A stretch of DNA of 64,000 bases from Leucobacter aridicollis. GTDB taxonomy: Bacteria; Actinomycetota; Actinomycetes; Actinomycetales; Microbacteriaceae. The stretch spans positions 992,001 to 1,056,000 of the forward strand of contig NZ_CP075339.1 of the NCBI RefSeq assembly GCF_024399335.1, given 5' to 3'. Positions 7,514-16,918 of this stretch are shown in pieces (positions within the stretch are counted from its first letter, which is position 1; every line of letters starts with the position of its first letter). The notes under the pieces are model-generated. The model was not told where the DNA came from. It searched no databases and saw only the letters and a list, made by a program, of their open reading frames with translations. The position numbers were made by a program, and so were the translations under genes.

Positions 7514-10204
7514 ATGAACCCGTCCCCGCCGAAAGCTCGCCGCCATGCCCGGGCGGCAACTGTAGCCATCGTTGCTGCGCTGCTGGTTACCTCTGGGTGC
7601 TCGGCGTTCAACGAAGGGGAAGAACCCACGACGCGGGTGCTGCAGTCGGTTTCAGTGCAGGTGGGCGGGAACGGCTCGGTTACGGCGGTGGACGGGTCAG
7701 CGGTGTTCCTCGGTGAGTCAACCGGCCGCTCCCGCAGTGAGACCGTTGCCTATGAGACTGGTGAGGTTGTCGCTGATCTCCCGGTCCGTGTCTCGACGAG
7801 CTATCGGACCGATGAGCGCTCCGGCCAGGATCTCTCTGACCTTGTTGGCTACGACGGCCGCGTCGAAATCAGGATCGAGCTTGAGAACCTGACCGTCGCA
7901 CCGAAAACGGTGGAATACGACGTGGCGGGCGAGGCCCGTTCGACGCCCGCGCTCGTTGGTACCCCGCTGAGTGTTGCAGCGTCGACGACGCTCGCTGATG
8001 TTCCGCCTGAGAACCTGACGTTCGGCACCGGTGAGGGGACGACGAGTGGCGTTGTCGCAGTCACTAACACCGGCGAAACCGTGGTGCAGTGGGCGACGAT
8101 CCTGGCGCCGCCGCAGACGCGCGCGACGACGGCGTTCACGCTGGTTGCGGATGTCACCGACTTCGCCATCCCTGAGATTGACATCGCTGTGCAGGCAGGG
8201 CTACACAGCGACCTCTCGTTCGAAGGGGTTGTATCGTCGGCGTTTGATGGGAGCGCGACGTCAGAGCTCGGCATGCAGCAGCGGGCCATCGGCCTAGTCA
8301 CTGAGGTCAACAGCGTGTTGAGCCGTGCTGGCGGCACCATTACTGAAGTGCGTAGGGACCTCGGCGACACCTCCAAGACTCTCGGAGTGCGGGCGGCCCA
8401 GCGACTCGCGGACAGCACAGAGGCCCTCGGCAGCGAGATGCAGACGCTCGGCAAACAGCTCGGCAGCCTGCAGACTGACCTTGCGAGCACTGTGACAAGC
8501 ACCCATTCAGGGATGAACTCCCAGCTCTCGAGCATTGTCGCTTCTATGACGGGCCTACTCGGGGACACCCGAGGGACTCCTCCGCGCCTGGTGACCGGTA
8601 GCGGCTGCGTAGCCAAGGTCGAGCCCGGGGAAGGAAGCGGAACGCTCTATTCAACGTTTCTGCAACTCGCAGGTCAGCTGGACGGCTACGCGGAAGCGAC
8701 TGCCGAGTGCAAGGAAGAGATTCTCACTGAGATCGGCACCACGCTTGGACCCGACGCGCCACATAGCGATGTCTGCGCTGTGGAAGTGGAGCCGTCGATG
8801 ACATGCTCCCTCTTCACCGCGAAAGAACACGTGCTCACATCGCTCGTCGATCTCGTTGATCGGGGAGACAAGCTCGTGAAGCAACTCGATAGCGCCGATC
8901 TTGACAATGCGTTGGAGCAGCAGAAGCTTTTGGCCTCCGACCTCGTCGAGCTCGGAACCCTGCTCGCCAAACTCGAAGATGAAACCAACAGTGTTTCGGA
9001 GTGGGGCAAGCTGTCGGCGATGGTCGCGCAGGCACAGGCGTCAGCGCAGTCGCTCGAACAGGTGCACGATACCGCTCAGGCTGCGCTGAAGGACTTTGAA
9101 AGCACCGACCCTGACGCGCTTTCCGTCCTCCCTGAGCAACTCGCCGACAAGGTGTGTGAATTGGGTCAGGGAGCAGCGGCGATCGACCAGCAGAAGCTGG
9201 ACGAGTTGCGTGGCGAGTTCGTCGACACGAAGTGCGACGGTGTCACGCCACAAGAAAATGAGCCGGCGAACGGCACGCTAGCGGACAAGCTGGGAGCGCA
9301 ACGCAGGTCCTGGGAAAGCGTAGAGGCGCGAACCGACCCTGCCGCCCAGTCATCTGCGCTCGCGGAGCTGCAGTCAACGCTTATCGAAATGCAGTCGCGC
9401 CTGAACACTCACCATGGTGAGATCGGCGGCGGGGAGTCTGCGGCACAGAAGGTCGTCGCCCAGCTTCGGGCTCTCGAAGCACTCGCGATCACGCACAACG
9501 ATGCGCTGGGCGTGAGCCTGAGCGCCCTCGACGTGCGGGAAGATGGCCTTGCCTCCGAGGTTACGAGCGCGTTCGGTAGCGCCGCCGCCGATGCCGCCCT
9601 GGCTGTCTCGAACGACGTCGACGACCAGGTGCGCATGATCACCGACAGGGTCGGACGTGGAAGCAATGCGATCCGGGCCTCGTACGAGGCGACAGTCGCG
9701 GGGCTGCGCGCCACTTCAGAGACGATGCTAAGTGACGCGAAGGCCCAGATCGACGACCAGAAGTCGGCGCTCAACGAGGGGTACGGTGCCTCGGTTGCGT
9801 CGCTCGACGAACGCACCGGGCCCGCACTTGAACGGATCGACCGCTCGACGACTGCCTCGACACGAGACGTCGAGGCGGCCTCGAAGATGCTGGCTGACAG
9901 CTTGAACAGGGTCATCCTCGATTTGGGCGACCCGGCGGTGCGCGGCTCCGGAATCCTCGGAGCAATGTCTGCGTCAGCTGCCAAGTCGAGCACCGCTGAC
10001 TTCCAGCTCGCCCTCGCCTCGCAGGAGGCGTCGGGGTTCGCAAACGTTCGCGCCGAAGACATCGCGTCGATCATGCTGCGGCAGGCTCAGTTCGAGGCGG
10101 CACTCGAATCGGCGTCCTCGCTCCCCGCCTTCCACCTCGAGATTCCTGGCGGCGCCGTTGCGCAGACAATCTATGGATTCCACATCGGCGGAGGAGACAA
10201 GTGA
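7514..10204 (+). CDS. Large coiled-coil lipoprotein
   Basis: 896 aa with a basic N-terminus, a hydrophobic core and Cys29 in LLVTSGC. This is a lipobox with an atypical Thr at -3, so export and lipidation are likely but not certain. Residues about 40-260 look beta-rich. From about 260 onward the protein is largely helical, with long Ala/Leu/Glu/Asp/Gln stretches that predict coiled coils (for example LGSEMQTLGKQLGSLQTDL). There is no C-terminal membrane helix. The T7SSb component EsaA/YueB also has a long extracytoplasmic coiled coil, but that similarity is architectural only and I do not claim homology. Its stop overlaps the next gene (GTGA), so translation is coupled. Confidence 0.7.
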   Translation: MNPSPPKARRHARAATVAIVAALLVTSGCSAFNEGEEPTTRVLQSVSVQVGGNGSVTAVDGSAVFLGESTGRSRSETVAYETGEVVADLPVRVSTSYRTDERSGQDLSDLVGYDGRVEIRIELENLTVAPKTVEYDVAGEARSTPALVGTPLSVAASTTLADVPPENLTFGTGEGTTSGVVAVTNTGETVVQWATILAPPQTRATTAFTLVADVTDFAIPEIDIAVQAGLHSDLSFEGVVSSAFDGSATSELGMQQRAIGLVTEVNSVLSRAGGTITEVRRDLGDTSKTLGVRAAQRLADSTEALGSEMQTLGKQLGSLQTDLASTVTSTHSGMNSQLSSIVASMTGLLGDTRGTPPRLVTGSGCVAKVEPGEGSGTLYSTFLQLAGQLDGYAEATAECKEEILTEIGTTLGPDAPHSDVCAVEVEPSMTCSLFTAKEHVLTSLVDLVDRGDKLVKQLDSADLDNALEQQKLLASDLVELGTLLAKLEDETNSVSEWGKLSAMVAQAQASAQSLEQVHDTAQAALKDFESTDPDALSVLPEQLADKVCELGQGAAAIDQQKLDELRGEFVDTKCDGVTPQENEPANGTLADKLGAQRRSWESVEARTDPAAQSSALAELQSTLIEMQSRLNTHHGEIGGGESAAQKVVAQLRALEALAITHNDALGVSLSALDVREDGLASEVTSAFGSAAADAALAVSNDVDDQVRMITDRVGRGSNAIRASYEATVAGLRATSETMLSDAKAQIDDQKSALNEGYGASVASLDERTGPALERIDRSTTASTRDVEAASKMLADSLNRVILDLGDPAVRGSGILGAMSASAAKSSTADFQLALASQEASGFANVRAEDIASIMLRQAQFEAALESASSLPAFHLEIPGGAVAQTIYGFHIGGGDK

Positions 10205-11634
10205 GCGGGGTGTCTGAACCGGAAGCCCAGACAGCGACGAAGCACGAAAGCGCCGGGCGCAGGCGATTCTCCTGGCGGTCGCGCCGCGGGCTAGTGATCG
10301 TCGTGGCCGTGGCTGTCGTGCTCGCTGCCGCAGCGGTGGTTGCCTTCGGGCTCATTCGTGGGAGCCAGCAGCCGGCCAGCGACCCGGTAGCTGTGACGGT
10401 TCCGGTGCCGATCGGCGGCATCGACGTACCCGCCGGCACCAAGATCGGTGTCATTGTGACGACAGGAACGGGCAACGCAGAGGGTGCAGACTGGTCGCGC
10501 GCAGCTGAGGGCGCCGTCGTTGCCCGCGAGCGCCTCGCGCTCGGCGGAAGTGATATTCAGCTCGTCGTCGAGAACGACAAGGGCACGCCCGCCGGTGCTC
10601 ACGAAGCGGCGACTGCGCTCGTCGAACAAGGCGTTGCGGGTATCGTCTACGCGAGTAGCGGCGAACAGCTTGACGCCGGAATCGCCGTCGCTATCGAGAG
10701 CAAAGTCGGCGTTGTGCTGCCGTTTGCGGAGGCACCTGCATCGTCGGTGAACGTCTGGTCGCTCGCTCCGACTGAGTCCGATGTGCAGGAACAGTTCTCA
10801 CAGACGCTCGAGGCCTACGAACGACCGCTGCACCTGGACGCCGGCCCTGGTTTGCCTGACGGCGTGCGGGTTCCCGATGTCCTCCAACACCGGACCGGAT
10901 CGGATATCAAGTCGCTGGCAATGCAGGTCGCGGAGATGACTGGGAGTGACCCACTCGCGCATGGGGGATACGCCGGCGGTAGCGACGATGACGAGCAAGA
11001 CGAGGCCGACGCCGAGACTGTGCCCGAGCAGCGGGTCGACGCAATCGTGCTGAGCGGCCCGGCTGCGCTGCAAGCCAACATCACCCGCGAACTGCAGGCG
11101 CGGAACGTGACCGTGCCTATCCTCCTGACCCCAGGGGCGACGAGCCAGCGGTTCGAAGACACGTTGATCGAGAATGGGGCCGCGGTCTCGTCAGCGCTAC
11201 GCACTTTCGGCTACGACTGGGACGACGCTGTTGCGCTTGGAAACGATGGACGAGGGCGCACGGGTTCAGGCTTTCTCGCCGCGATACGCGTGTTCAGTGC
11301 TGACAGCGAGATCCTCAACCTCACCGAGGATTCACCCTTCGCCGAGGTGAGCGGTGCCGCAGATGGGCGAGCCCACGACGCACTGCTTGTGCTTGCGCGA
11401 GCGGTCTCCGACGCAGGCAGCACGGACCCCGCCAAGGTCGCGACTGCACTTGCAGGGCTCGCCCTAGTCGCGGGCGACGCAATTACCGGCCCAGAGATGG
11501 ATTTCGCGAGTTCGCAGGCGGTGGCGGCTCCGACCGTGATGCTGTACGCAACCGGGCAGCAGCTCGGCCTCCGGCCAGAGTCGGGCGCAGACGCTGACGC
11601 CCTGGTCTGGTTTGCCGAGCCGGCCGCCAAGTAG
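10201..11634 (+). CDS. Membrane-anchored substrate-binding-like protein
   Basis: 477 aa. About 29 cytoplasmic residues precede one transmembrane helix (about 30-51). A periplasmic-binding-protein-like domain follows, with the order typical of branched-chain amino acid receptors (LivK type I fold). Seen are an initial IGVIVTTGTGNAEGADW, a GAVVARERLALGGSDI region, an AGIVYASSGEQLDAGIAVA segment and an AIVLSGPAALQANITREL hinge region. There is no ABC permease or ATPase nearby. With the secretion ATPase downstream, a sensory or structural role in the locus is more plausible than transport. It overlaps the preceding lipoprotein gene by 4 nt and precedes the ATPase gene by 70 nt. Confidence 0.75.
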   Translation: MSGVSEPEAQTATKHESAGRRRFSWRSRRGLVIVVAVAVVLAAAAVVAFGLIRGSQQPASDPVAVTVPVPIGGIDVPAGTKIGVIVTTGTGNAEGADWSRAAEGAVVARERLALGGSDIQLVVENDKGTPAGAHEAATALVEQGVAGIVYASSGEQLDAGIAVAIESKVGVVLPFAEAPASSVNVWSLAPTESDVQEQFSQTLEAYERPLHLDAGPGLPDGVRVPDVLQHRTGSDIKSLAMQVAEMTGSDPLAHGGYAGGSDDDEQDEADAETVPEQRVDAIVLSGPAALQANITRELQARNVTVPILLTPGATSQRFEDTLIENGAAVSSALRTFGYDWDDAVALGNDGRGRTGSGFLAAIRVFSADSEILNLTEDSPFAEVSGAADGRAHDALLVLARAVSDAGSTDPAKVATALAGLALVAGDAITGPEMDFASSQAVAAPTVMLYATGQQLGLRPESGADADALVWFAEPAAK

Positions 11635-11704
11635 AAAACAGGGGTGACGCGGAAAGGTCGTGCCACCCCGCCCGATTTCCCCCGAAGAAAGGGAGCACTC
11701 AGCG

Positions 11705-14700
11705 GTGCGTATTCTGATTGATCTTGACGAAAGACGCGAGGTAGTCGACCTCGTGGCGTGGCAGTCGCAGGCGACGCTCGCGGAGTTTCTCGAGAGCTCG
11801 GGCTTCCGTGCGGGCGAGTCAGACACGGTCATGCTCGATGGGCTGGCGGTCGAACCAGACACACCCATGGAAGAGCTAACATTCCTCGAAGGCTCGGTGC
11901 TGACACGGGACTCAGGTGCGCCAGTTGGCGTGATCTCGGGCTGGAATGTTGCCGTTGGCGCCGGCCTCGAGACACGCCCCGCGGTGCCCGTCCCAGAGCG
12001 GCGCAGGCTCGTTGTCGGGCGCTCGCCGGGGGCCGATGTTGTGCTCCCAACGGAGTCCGCTTCCTGGAACCACTGCACCGTCGAGCTCGAAGGCGACGGG
12101 GTCAGGCTTCGCGATTCGGGCTCCACAAACGGAACGTTCGTGGACGGAACGAAAGTTGACGAAGCCGGGGTACTCATCACCTCGGTCCGCACTGTCGTCG
12201 TCGGCGGCGCCGCGCTCAACATCCGCCCGTCCCTCGCCGAGCCAATCGCCCCGGCCCCGGGATCGCTCACCAACCTCACGTCGGCCTCGACCGCACCGTT
12301 CAACAGGCCGCCGCGGCCTGGGCGGCCACCATCACCCGAGCCGATCGAGCCGCCAGCCCCCAAAGAGGTGCCAGCGGCGAGCAAGTTCAACGTCATCACC
12401 GTTGTGGCCCCGCTCATCATGGCGGTCGTCCTCGTCATCGTGCTCGGAGACATGAGATTCGCGATGTTCGCGATGCTCAGCCCGGTCATGGCTGTGGGCA
12501 TGTACTTCGAGCAGAAGCGCCGGCGCAAGAAGAACCTAGAGAAGGAAGAGGAGCGGTTCACCGAGGCGCTCACCGACTTCGCGGCGCAGGCCACACAGGC
12601 GGCGGCGGAGGAGAGCGCGAGGCGCCAAGACACGATCCCCGACCCCGCGGCAGTCATCCGTCGACCAGCGCTCCCTTCGACGCTCATGTGGCAGCGGCGT
12701 CCTGGTGCCCACGACTTCCTGAGCCTGCACGTCGGCGTTGGCGATGTGCCATGGAAGCCCGAGCTCGACACCCGTGCCTCGTCGCGACTCGATGAGCGCG
12801 TGAAGGTCACGCTCGAAGCCACGCGAATGTCGGCGGCTCCCGTGCTTGCCGACCTGAACGACTCGGGTGTCATCGGCATCGTGGGGGACAGAGAGGGCGC
12901 GCTCGCGCTTGCGCGGAGCCTGCTCACTCAGGCGGCGACACACTGCGGGCCGGCCGACCTCACGATTGGTGTGTTCTGCGACGGAGGACGGGAACTCGAA
13001 TGGGACTGGGCCTCGTGGCTCCCGCACACCAGGCAGGCCGGCGGAGCAGCCGGCGCACGATGGATGTCGAACCAACGTGACACGAGCACGTCGATGCTGC
13101 GCGCGTTGCAGGACAACATCGAGGGGCTGCCGACAGCAACAATGCTCACGGTGATCGACTCCGAGGTGCTGACAGAAGGGCGCGAGTCACCTGCACGCGA
13201 CATGCTTGGGTACGGGCGAAGGACGCCCGGACGCGTCGAACGGGTGGGGGAGCGCACCCGACGGGTGAGCGGGATCGTCATCGCGGCGACGGCCGATAAA
13301 CTCCCCGCCGCCTGCACCGTCGTTGTGGACGTCGCAGCAGACGCGGCAGCGACCGTGTACCACCCGGAGGAGCTCACCCAAGTCGACGACGTCATTCTTG
13401 CGGGGCTCAGCGAGGCGCAGGCCGCTGAGACGGCACGCAACCTCGCGCGGTTTGAAGACCCCGAGCTCATTGTGCCCGGGGCGTCGTTGCCCCCGCTCGT
13501 TCGGCTTCCAGACCTCCTCGACGTCGAGACGATGAACGCCGATGCCGTGCGCGAACTGTGGGCGACCTCGCCAGGTCTCTCGACCCCAATTGGGCTCGGC
13601 GAAAACGGGCCGCTGAGTCTCGATATCGTGAAAGACGGCCCGCACGGCCTCGTGGGGGGTACCACGGGATCGGGCAAGTCCGAGTTTCTGCGCTCCTTCG
13701 TCGCCGGGCTCGCCGCCCGAAACGATCCGACCGAGCTGAACTTTATCCTCATCGACTTCAAGGGAGGTGCCGCGTTCAAGGCGTGTGAGCGGCTGCCGCA
13801 CACGATCGGCACGATCAGCAACCTCGACGAGCAACTCGCTGACCGGGCGCTGCGGGCGCTCGAGGCCGAGATGGAGCGTCGCCAACGTCTCTTCGCTGAG
13901 GCAGGCGAAGACGTTGACAACCTCCCCGCGTACCTCGCAACGAACCCAGCGGAGCCGCTGCCCCGACTCCTGCTCGTCATCGACGAGTTCGCGATGCTCG
14001 CGAAAGACTTCCCCGACGTGCTGGCCTCCCTCGTGAGTGTTGGCGCCGTCGGGCGTACGCTCGGAGTACACATGATCCTCGCGACGCAGCGACCAGCGGG
14101 GGTCGTGAACGACGACATTCTTGCGAACACGAACCTGCGCGTTGCGCTAAGGGTACAGAGCCGCGAAGACTCTACGAACGTGATCGGTGTGCCATCGGCG
14201 GCGAGCATTGGTCGCGCGCAGATGGGCCGCGCCTACGTGAAACTCGGGCAGGACGACATCTCGCCAGTTCAGACAGCCCTCGTCACAGGCCGCGCCCAGG
14301 AGGCGATCCCGGAGCGGGTACAACTGCGAGACGTCGGCCTCTTCGGGGCTATCACGCCGCGGACGACGCCACCCCCGTCGAAGCCGAGCGATGCGAACGA
14401 TCTCGACAACCTCATCGACGCCGTCGTCGCAGCCAACGAGCAGGCTGGGTTCGCGCCACCGCGCCAGGTCTGGCCTGAGGCACTCGGCGAGCGCGTCTCG
14501 CTTGCTGGGTACGCGATCGCTGCGTCCGAGGCCCCGACCGACCCGATGGCGCGCCCCGTCCCAGACGTGGGCGGCGTCGCGTCCGACACCGTTGTTGTCG
14601 CTCTCGCCGACGAGCCCGACAAGCAACGTCAGAGCGCGCAGGGCTGGAACATGGCCGAGGGCAATCTCCTGCTCATGGGGATTCCGGGAAGCGGCACCAC

Positions 14701-16009
14701 CACGACGCTTGCGAGCATCGCGCTCTCGCTCGCCGGCTCTCTTGACCCCACAGACCTCGATATTGTGACGCTGGACGTGGGATCGCGTGGCCTCTCCGCA
14801 ATCGGCGAGCTCCCGCACTCGGTGGCGTACGTCGGCGCTGGCACGGGGGCGAGGGAGCGCCAGGTGCGTTTCCTCAGATTCTTGAAAACTGAATTCGACC
14901 GACGCCGAGAATCGCATGTCGCCGAGCGAAGGGCTGTAGTACTCATCGACGGTCTCGCGGCGCTCCGCGACGAGTTTCAAGACTACGAAGGCCAGGAACT
15001 GCTCGACGACTTCTACAGGGTCTATGCCGACGGTCCGGCAGTTGGCATGCACTTCGCTGTCTCGACGACGCGCTCGAAGAACGTGCCCTCGGCTATTGAC
15101 GAGGTCACGACTCAGCGCTGGATCTATCGCCTCGCCGACACCTACGACTACTCGGCGCTGGGAGTGAAGGGTAAGACTGTCCCAGCCCCTGTCCCCGGGA
15201 GGTGTGTTGACGCGGAGACTCTGCTACAAATGCACATCGCGACACCCGATCACGGGCTCGAGCAGGCCGTCGTTGAGGCGGCGAACCAGTGGCACGGGGC
15301 ACACCACAAGACTGACGTCATTGGGGAACTCCCCAGTCATGTCTCGGCGCAGACGATTGCTCGTCAGATGCGGTTCGGCGGGGAACCGATCCTGATTCCC
15401 GTCGGAATTCGTGAGGATACCCTCGAGCCCGCCGTGCTCGAACTGTACGAGGGCGAACACGCAGTCATTAGCGGGCCGGCGCGATCTGGGAAGTCGACGC
15501 TGCTGCTCGCAATCGCCGAGACGGCACTCGCGCTACCGGAGGAAGAGCGGCCGGCCGTGTGGGGCATTTTCGACAGGAGGTCGCCGCTTGGGGCTCCCGG
15601 TCTCGCGCGCTCGGCAGAGAACCCGGAGGAGATCCCAGCACTGCTTGCCGCACTGAAACTCGAGCGCGGCTCCGTCGTGCTCCTCATCGACGACGCCGAA
15701 CGGATAGCGGACGAAGACAACGGCCTTGCGACGCTCATCGCCGCGCCGCCTTCGGGACTCACGATCGTGGCTGCGGGGCGAGCCACCGACTTGCGCGGCA
15801 TGTATGGGCACTGGACGAAGCCGCTCCACAAGTCACGCTGCGGCGTCGCCCTCCAGCCAGATACCGACTACGACGGTGACCTCTTTGGAGTGAAGTTCCC
15901 GCGCACGGCGCCAGTGGCCATGATCCCTGGCCGCGGGTACGCCGCTTCCGGCGGCGAGTTCGCCCTTATCCACGCTGCCTCGCCAGGCAACGCGGGCAAT
16001 CCGAGCTAG
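11705..16009 (+). CDS. EssC/EccC-like FHA-FtsK/SpoIIIE type VII secretion ATPase
   Basis: 1434 aa from GTG 11705, with AAAGGGAG upstream. Domains in order are: a beta-rich first module (1-80), an FHA domain (about 94-180, VVGRSPGADV, SWNHC, STNGTFV), two transmembrane helices (about 231-272), then three FtsK-like ATPase modules. D1 (about 600-850) has Walker A GGTTGSGKS and Walker B LLLVIDEFAM. D2 (about 960-1150) has GIPGSGTTT, where the P-loop Lys is replaced by Thr, with Walker B VVLIDG. D3 (about 1235-1420) has GPARSGKST with VVLLIDDAE. This is the motor architecture of T7SS, and N-terminal FHA is the T7SSb (EssC/YukB) layout rather than mycobacterial EccC. It is probably regulated through FHA binding of phosphothreonine made by the upstream kinase. 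Confidence 0.9.
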   Translation: MRILIDLDERREVVDLVAWQSQATLAEFLESSGFRAGESDTVMLDGLAVEPDTPMEELTFLEGSVLTRDSGAPVGVISGWNVAVGAGLETRPAVPVPERRRLVVGRSPGADVVLPTESASWNHCTVELEGDGVRLRDSGSTNGTFVDGTKVDEAGVLITSVRTVVVGGAALNIRPSLAEPIAPAPGSLTNLTSASTAPFNRPPRPGRPPSPEPIEPPAPKEVPAASKFNVITVVAPLIMAVVLVIVLGDMRFAMFAMLSPVMAVGMYFEQKRRRKKNLEKEEERFTEALTDFAAQATQAAAEESARRQDTIPDPAAVIRRPALPSTLMWQRRPGAHDFLSLHVGVGDVPWKPELDTRASSRLDERVKVTLEATRMSAAPVLADLNDSGVIGIVGDREGALALARSLLTQAATHCGPADLTIGVFCDGGRELEWDWASWLPHTRQAGGAAGARWMSNQRDTSTSMLRALQDNIEGLPTATMLTVIDSEVLTEGRESPARDMLGYGRRTPGRVERVGERTRRVSGIVIAATADKLPAACTVVVDVAADAAATVYHPEELTQVDDVILAGLSEAQAAETARNLARFEDPELIVPGASLPPLVRLPDLLDVETMNADAVRELWATSPGLSTPIGLGENGPLSLDIVKDGPHGLVGGTTGSGKSEFLRSFVAGLAARNDPTELNFILIDFKGGAAFKACERLPHTIGTISNLDEQLADRALRALEAEMERRQRLFAEAGEDVDNLPAYLATNPAEPLPRLLLVIDEFAMLAKDFPDVLASLVSVGAVGRTLGVHMILATQRPAGVVNDDILANTNLRVALRVQSREDSTNVIGVPSAASIGRAQMGRAYVKLGQDDISPVQTALVTGRAQEAIPERVQLRDVGLFGAITPRTTPPPSKPSDANDLDNLIDAVVAANEQAGFAPPRQVWPEALGERVSLAGYAIAASEAPTDPMARPVPDVGGVASDTVVVALADEPDKQRQSAQGWNMAEGNLLLMGIPGSGTTTTLASIALSLAGSLDPTDLDIVTLDVGSRGLSAIGELPHSVAYVGAGTGARERQVRFLRFLKTEFDRRRESHVAERRAVVLIDGLAALRDEFQDYEGQELLDDFYRVYADGPAVGMHFAVSTTRSKNVPSAIDEVTTQRWIYRLADTYDYSALGVKGKTVPAPVPGRCVDAETLLQMHIATPDHGLEQAVVEAANQWHGAHHKTDVIGELPSHVSAQTIARQMRFGGEPILIPVGIREDTLEPAVLELYEGEHAVISGPARSGKSTLLLAIAETALALPEEERPAVWGIFDRRSPLGAPGLARSAENPEEIPALLAALKLERGSVVLLIDDAERIADEDNGLATLIAAPPSGLTIVAAGRATDLRGMYGHWTKPLHKSRCGVALQPDTDYDGDLFGVKFPRTAPVAMIPGRGYAASGGEFALIHAASPGNAGNPS

Positions 16010-16016
16010 GCGTGGG

Positions 16017-16700
16017 CTAGTCGTCGGTGTCCGAGATAGCGGCGACTGAGTAGCGAAGGGCTGTGACGACGCGATCCTTGTGCTGCGGAGCGAGGTGCTC
16101 TCGGAGCGCGCCAGCGAGTACCGCCTCCATCCGCTCGAGCAGCGATTCGTGCGCGCCGATCGTCTCGGCGAAGGTGTAGGTGCCGACGAATCCCGAAACG
16201 ATTGCCCACGCGATCTCGTCTGCGTTCGCGTCCTCGCTGAGCTCCCCGGCGGTGCGGGCATCAGCGAGGACCTCGGTCACCGACCTCAGCCACTGCTCGG
16301 CGAAGCTTGTGTTCGGGGTGGGAAGGGTGCCTGGCTCAAACGTCATCCTGAAGCCGGCGCGAACGATTCGATCCTTGTGCAGGCGCTGCATCTGGCGCAG
16401 CGTCATCGAGATGAGGAGCCCGAGCGGCGAGTCCTCGGGGGCGCGCTCTGGGACGGCTGACCAGCGCGCCTGGAACTCCGCGAGCACCTCCTGCGCGATC
16501 GCTTCTTTCGAGTCGAAGTAGTGATACATGCCGCCGGGGGTGACCTTTGCGGCGCGCGAGATCGCAGAGATCACGGCGCTCCGGTACCCGACCTCGTTGA
16601 AGACCGTCGCGGCGCCTTCGAGCACGGCGGCCTTGGTTGCGCGGGCCTTGTCCTGGTGCCACTGAGTGGATCGCCCGCTTGTGTGGCTCTTCTCCGCCAA
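16017..16700 (-). CDS. TetR/AcrR family regulator
   Basis: 227 aa from TTG 16700, preceded by GAGGGG at a good distance; the longer frame from 16814 has no RBS. The N-terminal TetR helix-turn-helix (ARATKAAVLEGAATVFNEVG, then AISRAAKVTPGGMYHYFDSK) resembles gamma-butyrolactone-receptor-type TetR proteins. The C-terminal ligand domain is unassigned. It lies convergent to the secretion ATPase and upstream of the decarboxylase/symporter pair on the same strand. Which of these it controls is not evident. Confidence 0.88.
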   Translation of the reverse strand: MAEKSHTSGRSTQWHQDKARATKAAVLEGAATVFNEVGYRSAVISAISRAAKVTPGGMYHYFDSKEAIAQEVLAEFQARWSAVPERAPEDSPLGLLISMTLRQMQRLHKDRIVRAGFRMTFEPGTLPTPNTSFAEQWLRSVTEVLADARTAGELSEDANADEIAWAIVSGFVGTYTFAETIGAHESLLERMEAVLAGALREHLAPQHKDRVVTALRYSVAAISDTDD

Positions 16701-16918
16701 AGTGTTTCCCCTCGATGAATACTGACATGCCCTTGTAGATTTCACCGGCTCAGGGATCCCCCCACTGAGCTCTGGTTCAATTCCTACAGTTTTGCAGGCC
16801 GGTGCCCGAAGCATGCATAAGCTTTATACGTAAAACTGCTTGTAAGTATCCTAGCTCGTAAGACCGTGTCAGGGCTGAGGCCGACCGCAGGAGCTACGCC
16901 TGGCCCCGGTTGCGCGCG

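Noticed and set aside
11464..12927. Long minus-strand frame antisense to the start of the secretion ATPase
   Set aside because: Ser/Thr/Arg-rich shadow of a high-GC coding region; the plus strand has clear FHA and membrane segments.
12928..14208. 426-codon minus-strand frame inside the ATPase gene
   Set aside because: Antisense to the Walker A/B region of FtsK module 1; it contains no motif of its own.
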